48,552 nucleotides of DNA from JAXHUH01 sp034211175 (GCA_034211175.1 JAXHUH010000043.1:1-48552), one strand, 5' to 3'. Positions 9,585-19,571 are shown, counted from the stretch's first letter. Numbers and translations: made by a program. Notes: a model not told the origin generated them from the sequence alone.

Positions 9585-10115
9585 ATGGCCAACAACCCGA
9601 GACAGCCCGACGTGGTGGAGAACCCGGAGCGGAACGGAGAGCCCGCGAACGACGGCCCCGAGCTGGCCGTCCCGCCCGAGAACCGCCGGGGCCACCACCC
9701 CGACCAGGACCAGGACAAGCCCGACCTCGACGCCATGGCCGAGGCCTACGGTATCGACAGCCCGTCCGACGACGAGCAGGGCACGGGCAAGGGGCGGAAG
9801 GCCGCGATGGTCGTGGCCCTGGCCGCGGGCGCCGCGGTCGGCGGTGTCGTGGTGTGGCGCATGATCCAGCGCCGCCGCCGGAGCCGCCTGGCCGCGCTCC
9901 TGGCGAACCTGCCCACGGACCGGCTCCCGGAGCTGGGCCGTCTGCGCGACCAGCTCCCGAACCCGTCGGAGCTGCTGGACCACATGCCGTCCACGCCGAG
10001 CGTGCGCGACCAGTTCGGCGGCCACTCCGTACGTGACCGCCTCCCGTCGACCTCGAGCGTCACGTCCCGCGTGCCGGTGCCCCGCCGGTCCTCGCGCCTG
10101 CCGTTCCGGCGCTGA
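9585..10115 (+). CDS. Single-pass membrane protein of unknown function
   Basis: A 176-residue protein that I do not recognise. Residues 1-65 are acidic, Pro/Asp-rich and probably disordered. Residues 70-88 form one hydrophobic helix (AAMVVALAAGAAVGGVVVW), followed by the very basic run RMIQRRRRSRL and a Leu/Pro-rich tail of short, loosely repeated elements (LPTDRLPEL, LRDQLPN, VRDQFGG, VRDRLPS). The positive charges after the helix suggest the C terminus is cytoplasmic. ATG 9585 follows GAGGGGTAGG at good spacing. A TACAGT -10-like hexamer lies about 55 bases upstream, so it probably has its own promoter despite following glgX. Confidence 0.7.
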   Translation: MANNPRQPDVVENPERNGEPANDGPELAVPPENRRGHHPDQDQDKPDLDAMAEAYGIDSPSDDEQGTGKGRKAAMVVALAAGAAVGGVVVWRMIQRRRRSRLAALLANLPTDRLPELGRLRDQLPNPSELLDHMPSTPSVRDQFGGHSVRDRLPSTSSVTSRVPVPRRSSRLPFRR

Positions 10116-10136
10116 GCGCCGGGGGGCGGTGCCGGA

Positions 10137-10901
10137 TCAGCCGCGCTCCGCGGCGCGGTTGAACTCGACGACGTCGCGGTAGCGGACGCCGTCGCCGCCG
10201 AAGAGGTCCAACGCCGAGCCGATGGTGAGGTCGACCCGACCGCGCCCGAGCTCGGTGACCAGCGCCAGGTCGTCGAGGTGGCGCGCCCCGCCGGCGTAGG
10301 TGACGGGCAGCGGGCAGTGATCGGCCAGGAACCGCACCAGCTCGGTGTCGATGCCGCTGCGCATCCCCTCGACGTCGATGGCGTGGACGAGCAGCTCCGC
10401 GGCCCGCTCCTCCAGCGAGGTGAGCACCCCGGGGTCGAGCACGAGGTCGGTGGCCCGCTGCCAGCGGTCGACGAACACGCGGTACCCGTCGGCGTCCCGA
10501 CGGGCGCTCAGGTCGACCACGAGGCGCTGCGGCCCGACCAGCTCGGCGAGCTCGTCGAGGCGGCGCCACTGGTAGAGGCCGTCCTCGAAGAGCCAGCTCG
10601 TGACGATGACGTGTGACGCCCCCCGCTCGAGCCAGTCGAGCGCGTCGGCCGGCGTCACCCCGCCCCCGAGCTGGAGGCCACCCGGGTAGGCGGCGAGGGC
10701 GGAGGCCGCCTGGTCGTCGTTGCCGGGGCCGAGGCGGATCACGTGGCCGCCGGCCAGGCCGTCGGCCCGGAACCGCTCGGCGAACCAGGCAGCGTCACGG
10801 TCGGCCACGAAGTTCGTGACAGGCTCGTCGCCGTCACGCAAGGTGGAGCCGACCACCTGCTTGACCCGGCCGCCGTGGAGATCGATGCACGGTCGGAACA
10901 C
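10137..10901 (-). CDS. hisA: ProFAR isomerase, eukaryote-type HisA
   Basis: Isomerises ProFAR to PRFAR in histidine synthesis. The 254-residue barrel matches the fungal/plant branch of HisA (yeast HIS6) rather than the usual bacterial branch: FRPCIDLHGGRVKQ at the start, GGHVIRLGPGNDDQA, VIVTSWLFEDG, RLVVDLSARRDADG, DVEGMRSGID, TYAGGARHLDDL and VDLTIGSALDLFGGD. Catalytic Asp7 and Asp130 are both present. I start at GTG 10901, which lies six bases after a TACGGT -10 box and so looks leaderless; ATG 10970 is an alternative with no conserved extension. It stands alone, divergent from pyk, not in a his operon. Confidence 0.88.
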   Translation of the reverse strand: MFRPCIDLHGGRVKQVVGSTLRDGDEPVTNFVADRDAAWFAERFRADGLAGGHVIRLGPGNDDQAASALAAYPGGLQLGGGVTPADALDWLERGASHVIVTSWLFEDGLYQWRRLDELAELVGPQRLVVDLSARRDADGYRVFVDRWQRATDLVLDPGVLTSLEERAAELLVHAIDVEGMRSGIDTELVRFLADHCPLPVTYAGGARHLDDLALVTELGRGRVDLTIGSALDLFGGDGVRYRDVVEFNRAAERG

Positions 10902-10907
10902 GGCCGC

Positions 10908-10913
10908 ACCGTA
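10908..10913 (-). promoter_or_regulatory. -10 box of a leaderless hisA promoter
   Basis: On the minus strand TACGGT is followed by six bases and then the GTG start at 10901. This is the spacing expected when transcription starts at the first base of the start codon. There is no ribosome site before this GTG. Confidence 0.4.
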
Positions 10914-10990
10914 CCCGCGATGCCACCCCGTCCCCGCCCGGCCGTCGCCACCCCCGTCCCACCCGGCCATCGCTCCCGAGGGGTTCCACG

Positions 10991-12400
<1,410 letters not shown>

Positions 12401-12406
<6 letters not shown>

Positions 12407-12429
12407 CGACGGTTCAGTCAGCGTCAGCC
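12401..12429. terminator. Shared hairpin between convergent genes
   Basis: Arms GGCTGACG (12401-12408) and CGTCAGCC (12422-12429) are perfect inverted repeats around a 13-base loop. The hairpin spans the 3' ends of pyk and the convergent stress gene. No T-run follows. Confidence 0.45.
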
Positions 12430-13098
12430 CGCGTCGCCCGTCGGGTCGTCGACCGGGTGGCCGTGCTCGTCGAAGTGGCGCACCGTCCGGGCGCCCCGGA
12501 GCCGGAAGACCTGCGTCGCCTCGGTGAGCTCGTCGCCCTTCGTGGCGTGCACACCGACGACGGCCGAGCCGTTCTTGACGTCGGTGAACGTCTGGGTCCA
12601 CGCCTCGGAGGCGGCGAGGTTGCTCATGCCGGCCCAGTAGCCGCCGGCGACCCCGCCGAAGGCGCCGCCGCCGATCGCGCTGCCGAGCACGCCGGCACCG
12701 AGCACGGGCCCGACGCCGGGGATGGCGATGGCGACGAGTGCGCCGGTGACCGCACCGATGGCGGTGCCGGCGGCGCCCCCCTTGGCGGCCTTGCCCGCGG
12801 TCTGCGGGGCCACGGCGTCCTGCTGGCGTGCAACCGGGTCCTCGGGCCCCGTCGTGGCGCCGCTCGCGTCGTCGGGAGCGTCGCGGTCGAGCGCGAGGAA
12901 GGAGATGTCACCGGCCTCGACCCCCGCCCGCTCGAGGTCGAGCACGACGTCCCGGCTGACCGAGATGTCGTCGAAGACCGCGATCACGTTGAACGGCCGG
13001 AACGGCGGGAGCTCGCCGGGGTCCGAGGCGACACGTCCCTCGACATCGAGTTGATCGATGACATCGTCGGTGTGGACGTTCGTGGGCTCGTCAGCCAT
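12424..13098 (-). CDS. Glycine-zipper general-stress-type protein
   Basis: A 224-residue protein. The N-terminal part (about residues 35-70) contains FNVIAVFDDISVSRDVVLDL and resembles the alpha/beta domain of general stress proteins. A Gly/Ala-rich hydrophobic segment (about residues 115-165) full of GxxxG spacing then forms a glycine zipper able to insert in membranes. The C-terminal part (TDVKNGSAVVGVHATKGDEL) looks like a second small domain. ATG 13098 is preceded by a near-perfect AGGAGGAGCAGG. The upstream spacer shared with mscS holds repeated GGCGGTTC elements that may control it. The exact function is unknown. Confidence 0.75.
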   Translation of the reverse strand: MADEPTNVHTDDVIDQLDVEGRVASDPGELPPFRPFNVIAVFDDISVSRDVVLDLERAGVEAGDISFLALDRDAPDDASGATTGPEDPVARQQDAVAPQTAGKAAKGGAAGTAIGAVTGALVAIAIPGVGPVLGAGVLGSAIGGGAFGGVAGGYWAGMSNLAASEAWTQTFTDVKNGSAVVGVHATKGDELTEATQVFRLRGARTVRHFDEHGHPVDDPTGDAG

Positions 13099-13125
13099 CC
13101 TGCTCCTCCTGAAGCTCGACACGGC

Positions 13126-13192
13126 CGGTTCCGCCGAACCGCCACAACTGGCGGTTCCCTGCGCCACCGACCGTGAAACCTGGGCGGTTCCC
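13126..13192. promoter_or_regulatory. Clustered GGCGGTTC elements between stress gene and mscS
   Basis: GGCGGTTCCC occurs at 13150-13159 and again at 13183-13192, 33 bases apart. The same octamer is inverted at 13136-13143, and CGGTTC/GAACCG form a palindrome at 13126-13141. Read on the minus strand they give GGGAAC, resembling an ECF -35. Function is inferred only. Confidence 0.35.
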
Positions 13193-13355
13193 ACCAGGTC
13201 CGAGCCCGAAACGCCGACAACCCGGTTTGGGTGGGCTCCTCGCGGGGCACGCGGTGCCCGCCCGCCGCAGCAGGGCCCGTGGCAGGCGCGCCCCCGGACC
13301 CGACCCCGTTCCGAGCGCCACGACCCCCAGCGGGTCAGGAGGAAGCAGCGCCGCC

Positions 13356-14558
13356 GTGTTCGCCGTACTGGCCGCACAGACCACGACCACCACCGAAGGT
13401 GTCGAGGTCGACCTCGACACGTGCGGGAACGACCCGAGCTGGATCTGCCGGACCGTCGAGGACGCCACCGGGAGCGAGACGCTCGCCAACACGGCCGAGT
13501 TCCTCGCGACGCGGCCACTGCGGATCGCGATGATCATCATCGGGGCGATCCTCGTCCGGCGGTTCCTCCACCTGGCGATCGATCGCCTCACCAAGCAGCT
13601 CAGGGACGGCAAGCCGAGGCTCGACAAGCTCCCCGCCGCGCGCCACCTGCGGTTCTACGACGAGGTCTTCCCCGAGCCCGACCTGCGGGCCGAGCAGCGG
13701 GCCCAGACGATCTCGGCGCTGCTCAAGAGCGTCTCGTCGCTCGTCATCTGGACCATCACCGTGCTGCTGGTCCTCGGCGAGCTCGGCGTCGTGCTCGGGC
13801 CCCTGCTCGCCGGTGCCGGCATCGCCGGTGTGGCGTTCGGCTTCGGCGCCCAATCGCTGGTCAAGGACTTCCTCTCCGGCGTGTTCATGCTCATGGAGGA
13901 CCAGTACGGCGTCGGCGACGTCGTCGATGTCGGCGAGGCGGTCGGCGTGGTCGAGGAGGTCTCCCTGCGCACGACCCGGCTCCGTAGCCTCGACGGCACC
14001 GTGTGGCACGTCCCCAACGGTGAGATCAGCCGGGTCGGCAACCTGACCCAGCAGTGGTCGCGGGTCGTGCTCGACGTCGGCGTCGCCTACGCCAGCGACC
14101 TCCGCACGACCCGCCAGATCGTCGAGCAGGCCGCGGCCCGGGTCGCGGACGGCGACCAGTTCGGCCCCGACATCGTCGAGCCGCCGACCGTCCTCGGCGT
14201 CGAGGGCCTCGACGCCGACCAGGTCACGCTGCGGCTCCTGGCCAAGACGAAGCCGGGCGCGCAGTGGGACGTCGGCCGGGCGCTGCGCGAGGAGATCAAG
14301 GGCGCGCTCGACGAGGCCGGCATCGAGATCCCGTTCCCGCAGCGGACCGTGTGGATGCGGCCCGACACCGCCGACAGCTCGGTCACCGTCGCGACCGGCG
14401 ACGCCGCGGTGCCGGTGCCCACGGGCTCGGAGCCCCGTGGCAGCGGCAACGGTGCCGCGTCCGAGGGTGCCCGCCAGCCCCGCGAGGGAGGCCGCGACGT
14501 CACCTTCGGGAACGACGACGAGCGGGACGACGACGAGGGCACCGACGGCGAGCACTGA
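13356..14558 (+). CDS. mscS: Small-conductance mechanosensitive channel
   Basis: MscS-type channel of the inner membrane that opens under tension to release solutes during hypo-osmotic shock. The 400-residue protein has a hydrophobic helix at about residues 50-70, a second at 125-145, and the pore-lining helix GIAGVAFGFGAQSLVKDFL. FMLMEDQYGVGDVV then leads into the beta domain (VWHVPNGEISRVGN). The C terminus is long, acidic and low in complexity. GTG 13356 follows AGGAGG with 12-base spacing; the longer frame from 13173 is Arg/Pro-rich noise. Two Cys residues in the short external N-terminal segment could form a disulfide. It fits the osmolyte theme of the trehalose cluster. Confidence 0.9.
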   Translation: MFAVLAAQTTTTTEGVEVDLDTCGNDPSWICRTVEDATGSETLANTAEFLATRPLRIAMIIIGAILVRRFLHLAIDRLTKQLRDGKPRLDKLPAARHLRFYDEVFPEPDLRAEQRAQTISALLKSVSSLVIWTITVLLVLGELGVVLGPLLAGAGIAGVAFGFGAQSLVKDFLSGVFMLMEDQYGVGDVVDVGEAVGVVEEVSLRTTRLRSLDGTVWHVPNGEISRVGNLTQQWSRVVLDVGVAYASDLRTTRQIVEQAAARVADGDQFGPDIVEPPTVLGVEGLDADQVTLRLLAKTKPGAQWDVGRALREEIKGALDEAGIEIPFPQRTVWMRPDTADSSVTVATGDAAVPVPTGSEPRGSGNGAASEGARQPREGGRDVTFGNDDERDDDEGTDGEH

Positions 14559-14616
14559 ACGGGTGGCCGTCGGGGACGCGCCGCCCGGTCGTGGTGCGTC
14601 ACCGGCGCCGGCGCGA

Positions 14617-16158
14617 TCAGCGGCTCGGGGCGGCGCTGACGACCCGGGCGATCTCGTCCAGGTCGACCTTCGGGACCATCGTGACCAGGTCGCTGCCCGG
14701 CGCCACCGTCTGGACCATCGGCCGGTCGGCGACCGCCCGCCGCAGTGCCCGGTGGCGGTCGGTCGCGGGGTCGGCGACCGCGGGGGCGTCGTCGGGCTCC
14801 TCCCACACCGCCCGCTCGATCGCCCGCAGCCCGAGGACGGCGAGACCGATGCGGACGTCGTCGGCCCGCACCAGGAGCACGCACGAGGTCGCCGGGTCGA
14901 GCGGCTCGGGCCGGCCCATCAGCGCGGGCAGGCTTACGATGGTCACGACCTCGTCGCGATGGGTCAGCAGGCCGAGGATGCCGTCGCCGTCCTCCTCGAG
15001 CGCGCAGACCTCGGCCGGGAACGGGAGGATCTCGTCGATCTGCTCCAGCGGGCTGGCGAGGTCGACGCCGGCCGAGTAGGTCAGGACGATGTCGACACCG
15101 GAGATGGCGCTGTACGCCGCACCCGCGGCGAGGTCGTCGACGTTGCCGTCGCCGGTGTTGAGGCCGGCGAGCGCGTGGAGCTGGGCCTCGGCGAGCAACG
15201 CCTCGGCGTCGATCACGAAGAAGTCGCCGAGCTCGGCGATCGACGCGATGCCCGCGAACAGCTCGGGGCGACGCATGGCGAAGACCGGGAGCCGCATCAC
15301 CCGGTCGGGATCGATGCGGGTGATCTCGATCACCTCGGACACGAGCAGCACGATCAGGCCCTCGGCGAGGCGCACGACGATGCCCTGGGTGTCGTTCGCG
15401 TCGAGCTGGCCCATCCGCATCAACCGCAACGGGTCGATGACCGGGACCTCGAGGTCGCTGTAGTGGACGACGCCGCGGCACAGCTCGCCCTGCAGCGGCG
15501 ACGGCCGGACCTGCATGCGGGGCAACGTCGTGAACACGTGCTCGATCCCGAGACCGAAGCGGTAGGGCCCGCAGCGGACGAGCAGCGACGAGTCGTCGGC
15601 CCGGGCGGCGGCGACCCGGTCGTGGACCGCGGCATCGCCGTCGTCGGTCGCCTCCTCGGGCGCGAGGCCCGACGGGCGCCGTTGCTCGTGCACGACCGGG
15701 ACGCCGGGAAGGCGGAGGATGGCGGCGATGTCGAGCACGCTCACCACGGCCCCACCCGCCGCCCGCTCGAAGCTGTGGGAGAACACCAGCTCGCCGCCGG
15801 CGGCCGTCATCGGGTGCATCTCGGCGTCGTCGACCGTGGTCACGCCGACGACCTCGTCGCCGAGCAGCCCGAGCACCCGATCGTCGTGGACGACGATGAC
15901 CACCACCCGCGCGGTCGCCGGCGACGTCGGTGCGCCGAGGGCGAGGCGGACGTCGAGCACCGGGATGATCTGGCCCCGGAGGTCGACGGCGCCGAGCAGG
16001 CCCGGCGCCGAGGCCGGGAGCTCGATCAGCTCGGCCGGGCACGGGATCACCTCGCGCAGCACCGCCAGCGGGAGCGCGACCTCCGTCGGACCCATGGCGA
16101 CGATCCCGTAGACCGAGCTCACGGCCGTCGGCGGGGCGTCGCCGAGCTCAATCGCCAT
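14617..16158 (-). CDS. Triple CheW-domain coupling protein
   Basis: A 513-residue soluble protein made of three CheW-like beta-barrel domains in a row (about residues 14-165, 190-345 and 360-500). Each has a hydrophobic pattern ending in a segment such as GLLGAVDLRGQIIPVLDVR in domain 1 or LCRGVVHYSDLEVPVIDPL in domain 2. CheW domains couple receptors to CheA kinase; standard CheW has one domain. Its ATG at 16158 lies inside the 3' end of the receptor gene (11-base overlap), so translation is probably coupled and the two proteins are likely partners. Domain 3 is the most divergent. No CheA or CheY is present in the window. Confidence 0.85.
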   Translation of the reverse strand: MAIELGDAPPTAVSSVYGIVAMGPTEVALPLAVLREVIPCPAELIELPASAPGLLGAVDLRGQIIPVLDVRLALGAPTSPATARVVVIVVHDDRVLGLLGDEVVGVTTVDDAEMHPMTAAGGELVFSHSFERAAGGAVVSVLDIAAILRLPGVPVVHEQRRPSGLAPEEATDDGDAAVHDRVAAARADDSSLLVRCGPYRFGLGIEHVFTTLPRMQVRPSPLQGELCRGVVHYSDLEVPVIDPLRLMRMGQLDANDTQGIVVRLAEGLIVLLVSEVIEITRIDPDRVMRLPVFAMRRPELFAGIASIAELGDFFVIDAEALLAEAQLHALAGLNTGDGNVDDLAAGAAYSAISGVDIVLTYSAGVDLASPLEQIDEILPFPAEVCALEEDGDGILGLLTHRDEVVTIVSLPALMGRPEPLDPATSCVLLVRADDVRIGLAVLGLRAIERAVWEEPDDAPAVADPATDRHRALRRAVADRPMVQTVAPGSDLVTMVPKVDLDEIARVVSAAPSR

Positions 16159-18997
16159 TGCTGTCGCCGGCCAGCTGGCTGATCAGGCGGCTGACGGTCT
16201 CCGACGTCTCGAGCTGGGCCTGGGTGAACCCGGCGATGCGATGGATCGAGTCGCTCGTGCGGCCGACGTTCTTGACGATGCCGTCGAACGCCTCGCCCGC
16301 CCGGCGGGACACGTCGGCGCCCTCGTTGACCCGGGTCGTCGACTCCTCGATGAGCTTGGAGATCTCCCGCGCCGCCTGCGACGAGCGCTCGGCCAGCTTG
16401 CGGACCTCGCCGGCCACGACGGAGAAGCCGACGCCGTGCTCACCCGCCCGGGCCGCCTCGATCGACGCGTTGAACGCCAGGAGGTTGGTCTGGTTGGCGA
16501 TCTCACCGATGACCTGGACGATGTCGCCGATCTCGGCCGACGAGCGCTGGATGAGCGTGATCGCCTCGATCGAGCGACGCAGCGCCTCCGAGCCGGCCTC
16601 GGCGTCGGACTGGGCCGCCTGGGACAGCGACGTGGCCTGGTCGGTGTCGCGGGCGATGCTCTCGATCGAGGTGGCCAGCGTGTGCACCGAGTCCGACATC
16701 TCGCGGGTCTTGGCCTCGAGCCGTCGTTCCAGCTCGACCTCGTCGGTCACGTCGTAGGCGTACTTCACGACCTTCACGGGCCGCCCCGACAGGTCGAGGA
16801 TCGGGTTGTAGCTGGCCTGGATGTAGACGTCGCGCCCGAACTTGCCGACCCGGTGGTAGCGCCCGGAGCGCAGCTCGCCGCGCTGGAGCGCGAGCCAGAA
16901 GTCGCGGTACTCGGCCGAGGTCACGTAGTCCTGCGAGCAGAACACGCTGTGGTGCTGGCCGACGATCTCGCGGAGGCTGTAGCCCATCGTCCGCAGGAAG
17001 TTCTCGTTGGCCGACAGGATGTTGCCCTCGAGGTCGAACTCGATCACCGCCTGGGCCCGGCCGATCGCCTCGACCTTGGAGAGCGCCTCGTTGCTCGCCG
17101 TCTTGGGCTCGGTGATGTCGCTGGCGAACTTCACGACCTTGCGGGGCCGCCCGTCGAGGCCGAGCACCGGGTTGTAGGTCGCCTGGATCCAGATCTCGCG
17201 CCCGTCCCTGGTGATCCGCTTGTACTCGCCGCTGTGGTGCTCGCCCCGGGCGAGCTTCTCCCAGAACAGCGTGTACGAGGGGGAGTCGGCCTCTGCGGGA
17301 TCGACGAAGGTCCGGTGGTGGACGCCGAGGACCTCGTCGGCCTCGTAGCCGAAGAGGGCGAGGAAGTTGCGGTTGGCGGCGAGCACCGTGCCCTGGAGGT
17401 CGAACTCGATGACCGCCTGGGAGCGGTCGATCGCCGCCATCCGGCCCTCGAAGTCGATGGCCCGCAGCTTCTGCTCGGTGATGTCGCTGGCGTACTTGAC
17501 GACCTTCCGGGGCCGCCCGTCGGGATCGAGGATCGGGTTGTAGGTGGCCTGGAGGTAGACCTCGCGGCCGTCGGCGCCGAAGCGGCGGAACTCGCCGCTC
17601 AGGTGCTCCCCTGCGGCGAGCCCGGCCCAGAAGGCCCGGTAGTCGTCGGTCTGGGTGTAGCCGGGGTCCACGAAGATCCGGTGGTGCTGGCCGACGATCT
17701 CGTCGCGCCGGTAGCCCATCAGGCGACAGAAGTTCTCGTTGGCGTCGAGGACCGTGCCCTCGAGGTCGAACTCGATGACCGCCTGGGCCCGGTCGATGGC
17801 CGCCATCCGGCCCTCGAACTCGGCGGCGCGGGTCTTCTCCGCGGTGATGTCGGTGGCGTACTTGATGACCTTCCGCGGGCGGCCGTCGGGGTCGAGGATC
17901 GGGTTGTAGGTCGCCTGGATCCAGACCTCGTGGCCACCCTTGGTGAGCCGCTTGAACTCGCCGGATTGGAACTCGCCGTCGGCGAGCTTGCGCCAGAACG
18001 CCCGGTACGCCGAGCCCTTGGCGTCGGACGGCTCCACGAAGAGCCGGTGGTGCTGGCCGACGATCTCGTCGAGCTCGTAGCCCATGAGCTCGCAGAAGTT
18101 GGCGTTGGCGTCCAGCACGTTGCCCTCGAGGTCGAACTCGATGACCGCCTGCGACCGGTCGATCGCCGCGACCCTGCTCTCGAGCTCGGTCGTGCGCAGC
18201 GTGGCCTCGGTGATGTCGAGGGCGTACTCGACGATCTTGATCGGCTCGCCGTCGAGGTCGAGGACCGGGTTGAAGGCCGCCTGGACCCACACCTCACGCC
18301 CGGCCCGCCCGAGCCACTTGTACGCCCCCGACACCTGCTCGCCGACCCCGATCGGCGCCCAGAACCCGGCAGCGGCGTCGACGGCCTCGTCCGAGGTCCC
18401 GCCTGCGACCCCGTCGCCGGCGACGACCCCGGCACCCTCGACGAGCTCGTGGAACGAGGCGAACGAGCGGCCGACCACCTCCGAGCGCGGGAGCCCGGTC
18501 AGCTCGACGAAGTTCTTGTTGACCGCCACGACGTTGCCGTCGGTGTCGTACTCGACGATCGCCTGGGCCCGGTCGAGGGCGGCGAACCGACTGGCGTGCT
18601 CCTGGTGGGCGGCGATGGTCTCGCTGACGTCGAACGCCACCACGAGCACGCCCTCGGTGGCGGCATCCGGCGGCACGACCCGACGGACGAGCTGCACGTT
18701 GCGGCGCCCACCGCCACGCGTCGCCAGGTAGCGGACGTGGGCGGGGTCGGGGTGGGAGGGGTCGAAGCTGTCGGACGGAACGTCGTCCAGCGCGATGCCG
18801 ACCAGCTGGGTCAGCGTGAGCTCGGCCAGTTCCTCGAGGGAGTGGCGGGTCACGTCGAGGATCCGCTGGTTGGCGCCGACGACCAGACCCGTCTCCGGGT
18901 CCACCCGGAGGAGCAGGTACTCGAGGTCGAGCATGTCCAGGCCGACGCCCGCGAGGTCCTCGCCGTCGTGGTCGATCAGGGTTGCGGGCGTGGGCAA
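16148..18997 (-). CDS. Soluble chemoreceptor with six PAS domains
   Basis: A 949-residue methyl-accepting-chemotaxis-type protein with no membrane segment. A divergent PAS domain (residues about 20-125) precedes five closely related PAS-PAC units of about 122 residues. These are recognisable by repeated AAIDRSQAVIEFDLEGNVL and YNPILDPDGRPRKVVKYA. The MCP hairpin follows (about 770-945), with the tip IANQTNLLAFNASIEAARAG and VVAGEVRKLAERSSQAA. The start is TTG 18997, with GAGGAG six bases upstream; the long frame beyond it overlaps the stress protein gene and is noise. PAS units may bind haem, flavin or small ligands; no cofactor residue can be assigned. It likely signals through the overlapping CheW protein. 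Confidence 0.9.
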   Translation of the reverse strand: MPTPATLIDHDGEDLAGVGLDMLDLEYLLLRVDPETGLVVGANQRILDVTRHSLEELAELTLTQLVGIALDDVPSDSFDPSHPDPAHVRYLATRGGGRRNVQLVRRVVPPDAATEGVLVVAFDVSETIAAHQEHASRFAALDRAQAIVEYDTDGNVVAVNKNFVELTGLPRSEVVGRSFASFHELVEGAGVVAGDGVAGGTSDEAVDAAAGFWAPIGVGEQVSGAYKWLGRAGREVWVQAAFNPVLDLDGEPIKIVEYALDITEATLRTTELESRVAAIDRSQAVIEFDLEGNVLDANANFCELMGYELDEIVGQHHRLFVEPSDAKGSAYRAFWRKLADGEFQSGEFKRLTKGGHEVWIQATYNPILDPDGRPRKVIKYATDITAEKTRAAEFEGRMAAIDRAQAVIEFDLEGTVLDANENFCRLMGYRRDEIVGQHHRIFVDPGYTQTDDYRAFWAGLAAGEHLSGEFRRFGADGREVYLQATYNPILDPDGRPRKVVKYASDITEQKLRAIDFEGRMAAIDRSQAVIEFDLQGTVLAANRNFLALFGYEADEVLGVHHRTFVDPAEADSPSYTLFWEKLARGEHHSGEYKRITRDGREIWIQATYNPVLGLDGRPRKVVKFASDITEPKTASNEALSKVEAIGRAQAVIEFDLEGNILSANENFLRTMGYSLREIVGQHHSVFCSQDYVTSAEYRDFWLALQRGELRSGRYHRVGKFGRDVYIQASYNPILDLSGRPVKVVKYAYDVTDEVELERRLEAKTREMSDSVHTLATSIESIARDTDQATSLSQAAQSDAEAGSEALRRSIEAITLIQRSSAEIGDIVQVIGEIANQTNLLAFNASIEAARAGEHGVGFSVVAGEVRKLAERSSQAAREISKLIEESTTRVNEGADVSRRAGEAFDGIVKNVGRTSDSIHRIAGFTQAQLETSETVSRLISQLAGDSNGD
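16750..18590 (-). repeat. Five direct ~366-base repeats encoding PAS-PAC units
   Basis: The coding sequence repeats with a period of about 366 bases. For example, the segment encoding the start of each PAS unit recurs near 17040, 17411, 17777 and 18143. This implies recent internal duplication or gene conversion inside the receptor gene. Confidence 0.8.
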
Positions 18998-19063
18998 ACG
19001 TCGCTCCTCGTGACGAAGCGCCCGCGCACGGGTGTTCAGCCGCGGGCGATGAGTTCGTCGTCG

Positions 19064-19090
19064 AATCGACCCGTTGCCCCCCGGGCTTGA
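19064..19090 (-). promoter_or_regulatory. Possible sigma-28-like promoter of the receptor gene
   Basis: On the minus strand TCAA (19090-19087) and GTCGATT (19070-19064) are separated by 16 bases, resembling the FliA/WhiG-type pattern. It would give a leader of roughly 60 bases before the TTG start. The match is partial. Confidence 0.25.
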
Positions 19091-19127
19091 CCCCCCAAAT
19101 CGGACCGACGCATCGCCGGGCCGGCCG

Positions 19128-19571
19128 CTACGGCACGACGAGCACGGGGAGGTCGGCGCTGCGCACGAGGTCCTCGGACACGGACCCGACGAACAGGCGC
19201 TGCATGAACCCCTTGTGGTGGGAGCCGACCACGACGACGTCGGCGTGGTGCTCGGCGGCGGAGCGCAGGATGGCGGTGACGGCGTCGCCGACCTCGGTGA
19301 GCGGTTCCGCCCCTTCCATGTGGGCCTCGGACATGGCATGGTCGACGGTTGCGGAGGAGGCCTCGCCCGCCTCCGCCAGGAGCTGGGCCTGCTCCTGGGG
19401 GCTCCACACCGCGGTTGTCCCGTACGCATACCCGGCGGTGACCCACGGGGTCGGCACCGACGCCACGTTCATCACGAGGTACTTGGCGCCGGTACCGAAA
19501 AGCTCGGTCGCCCGCCGCATGGCCCGGACCGACACCTCGGTCTCGTCGACTGCGATGAGGATGGTGGTCAT
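19128..19571 (-). CDS. Universal stress protein (UspA domain)
   Basis: A 147-residue single UspA domain. It begins MTTILIAVDETEVS (first strand with the usual Asp). It ends with the nucleotide-binding-type segment VVVVGSHHKGFMQRLFVGSVS followed by DLPVLVV. The glycines and the GS pair typical of ATP-binding Usp proteins are retained, though the first loop reads GSHHKG rather than GxxG. ATG 19571 is chosen because the family starts there; the frame extends to 19760 but overlaps the sigma promoter region. It is divergent from the group 2 sigma gene, about 200 bases apart. Confidence 0.88.
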   Translation of the reverse strand: MTTILIAVDETEVSVRAMRRATELFGTGAKYLVMNVASVPTPWVTAGYAYGTTAVWSPQEQAQLLAEAGEASSATVDHAMSEAHMEGAEPLTEVGDAVTAILRSAAEHHADVVVVGSHHKGFMQRLFVGSVSEDLVRSADLPVLVVP

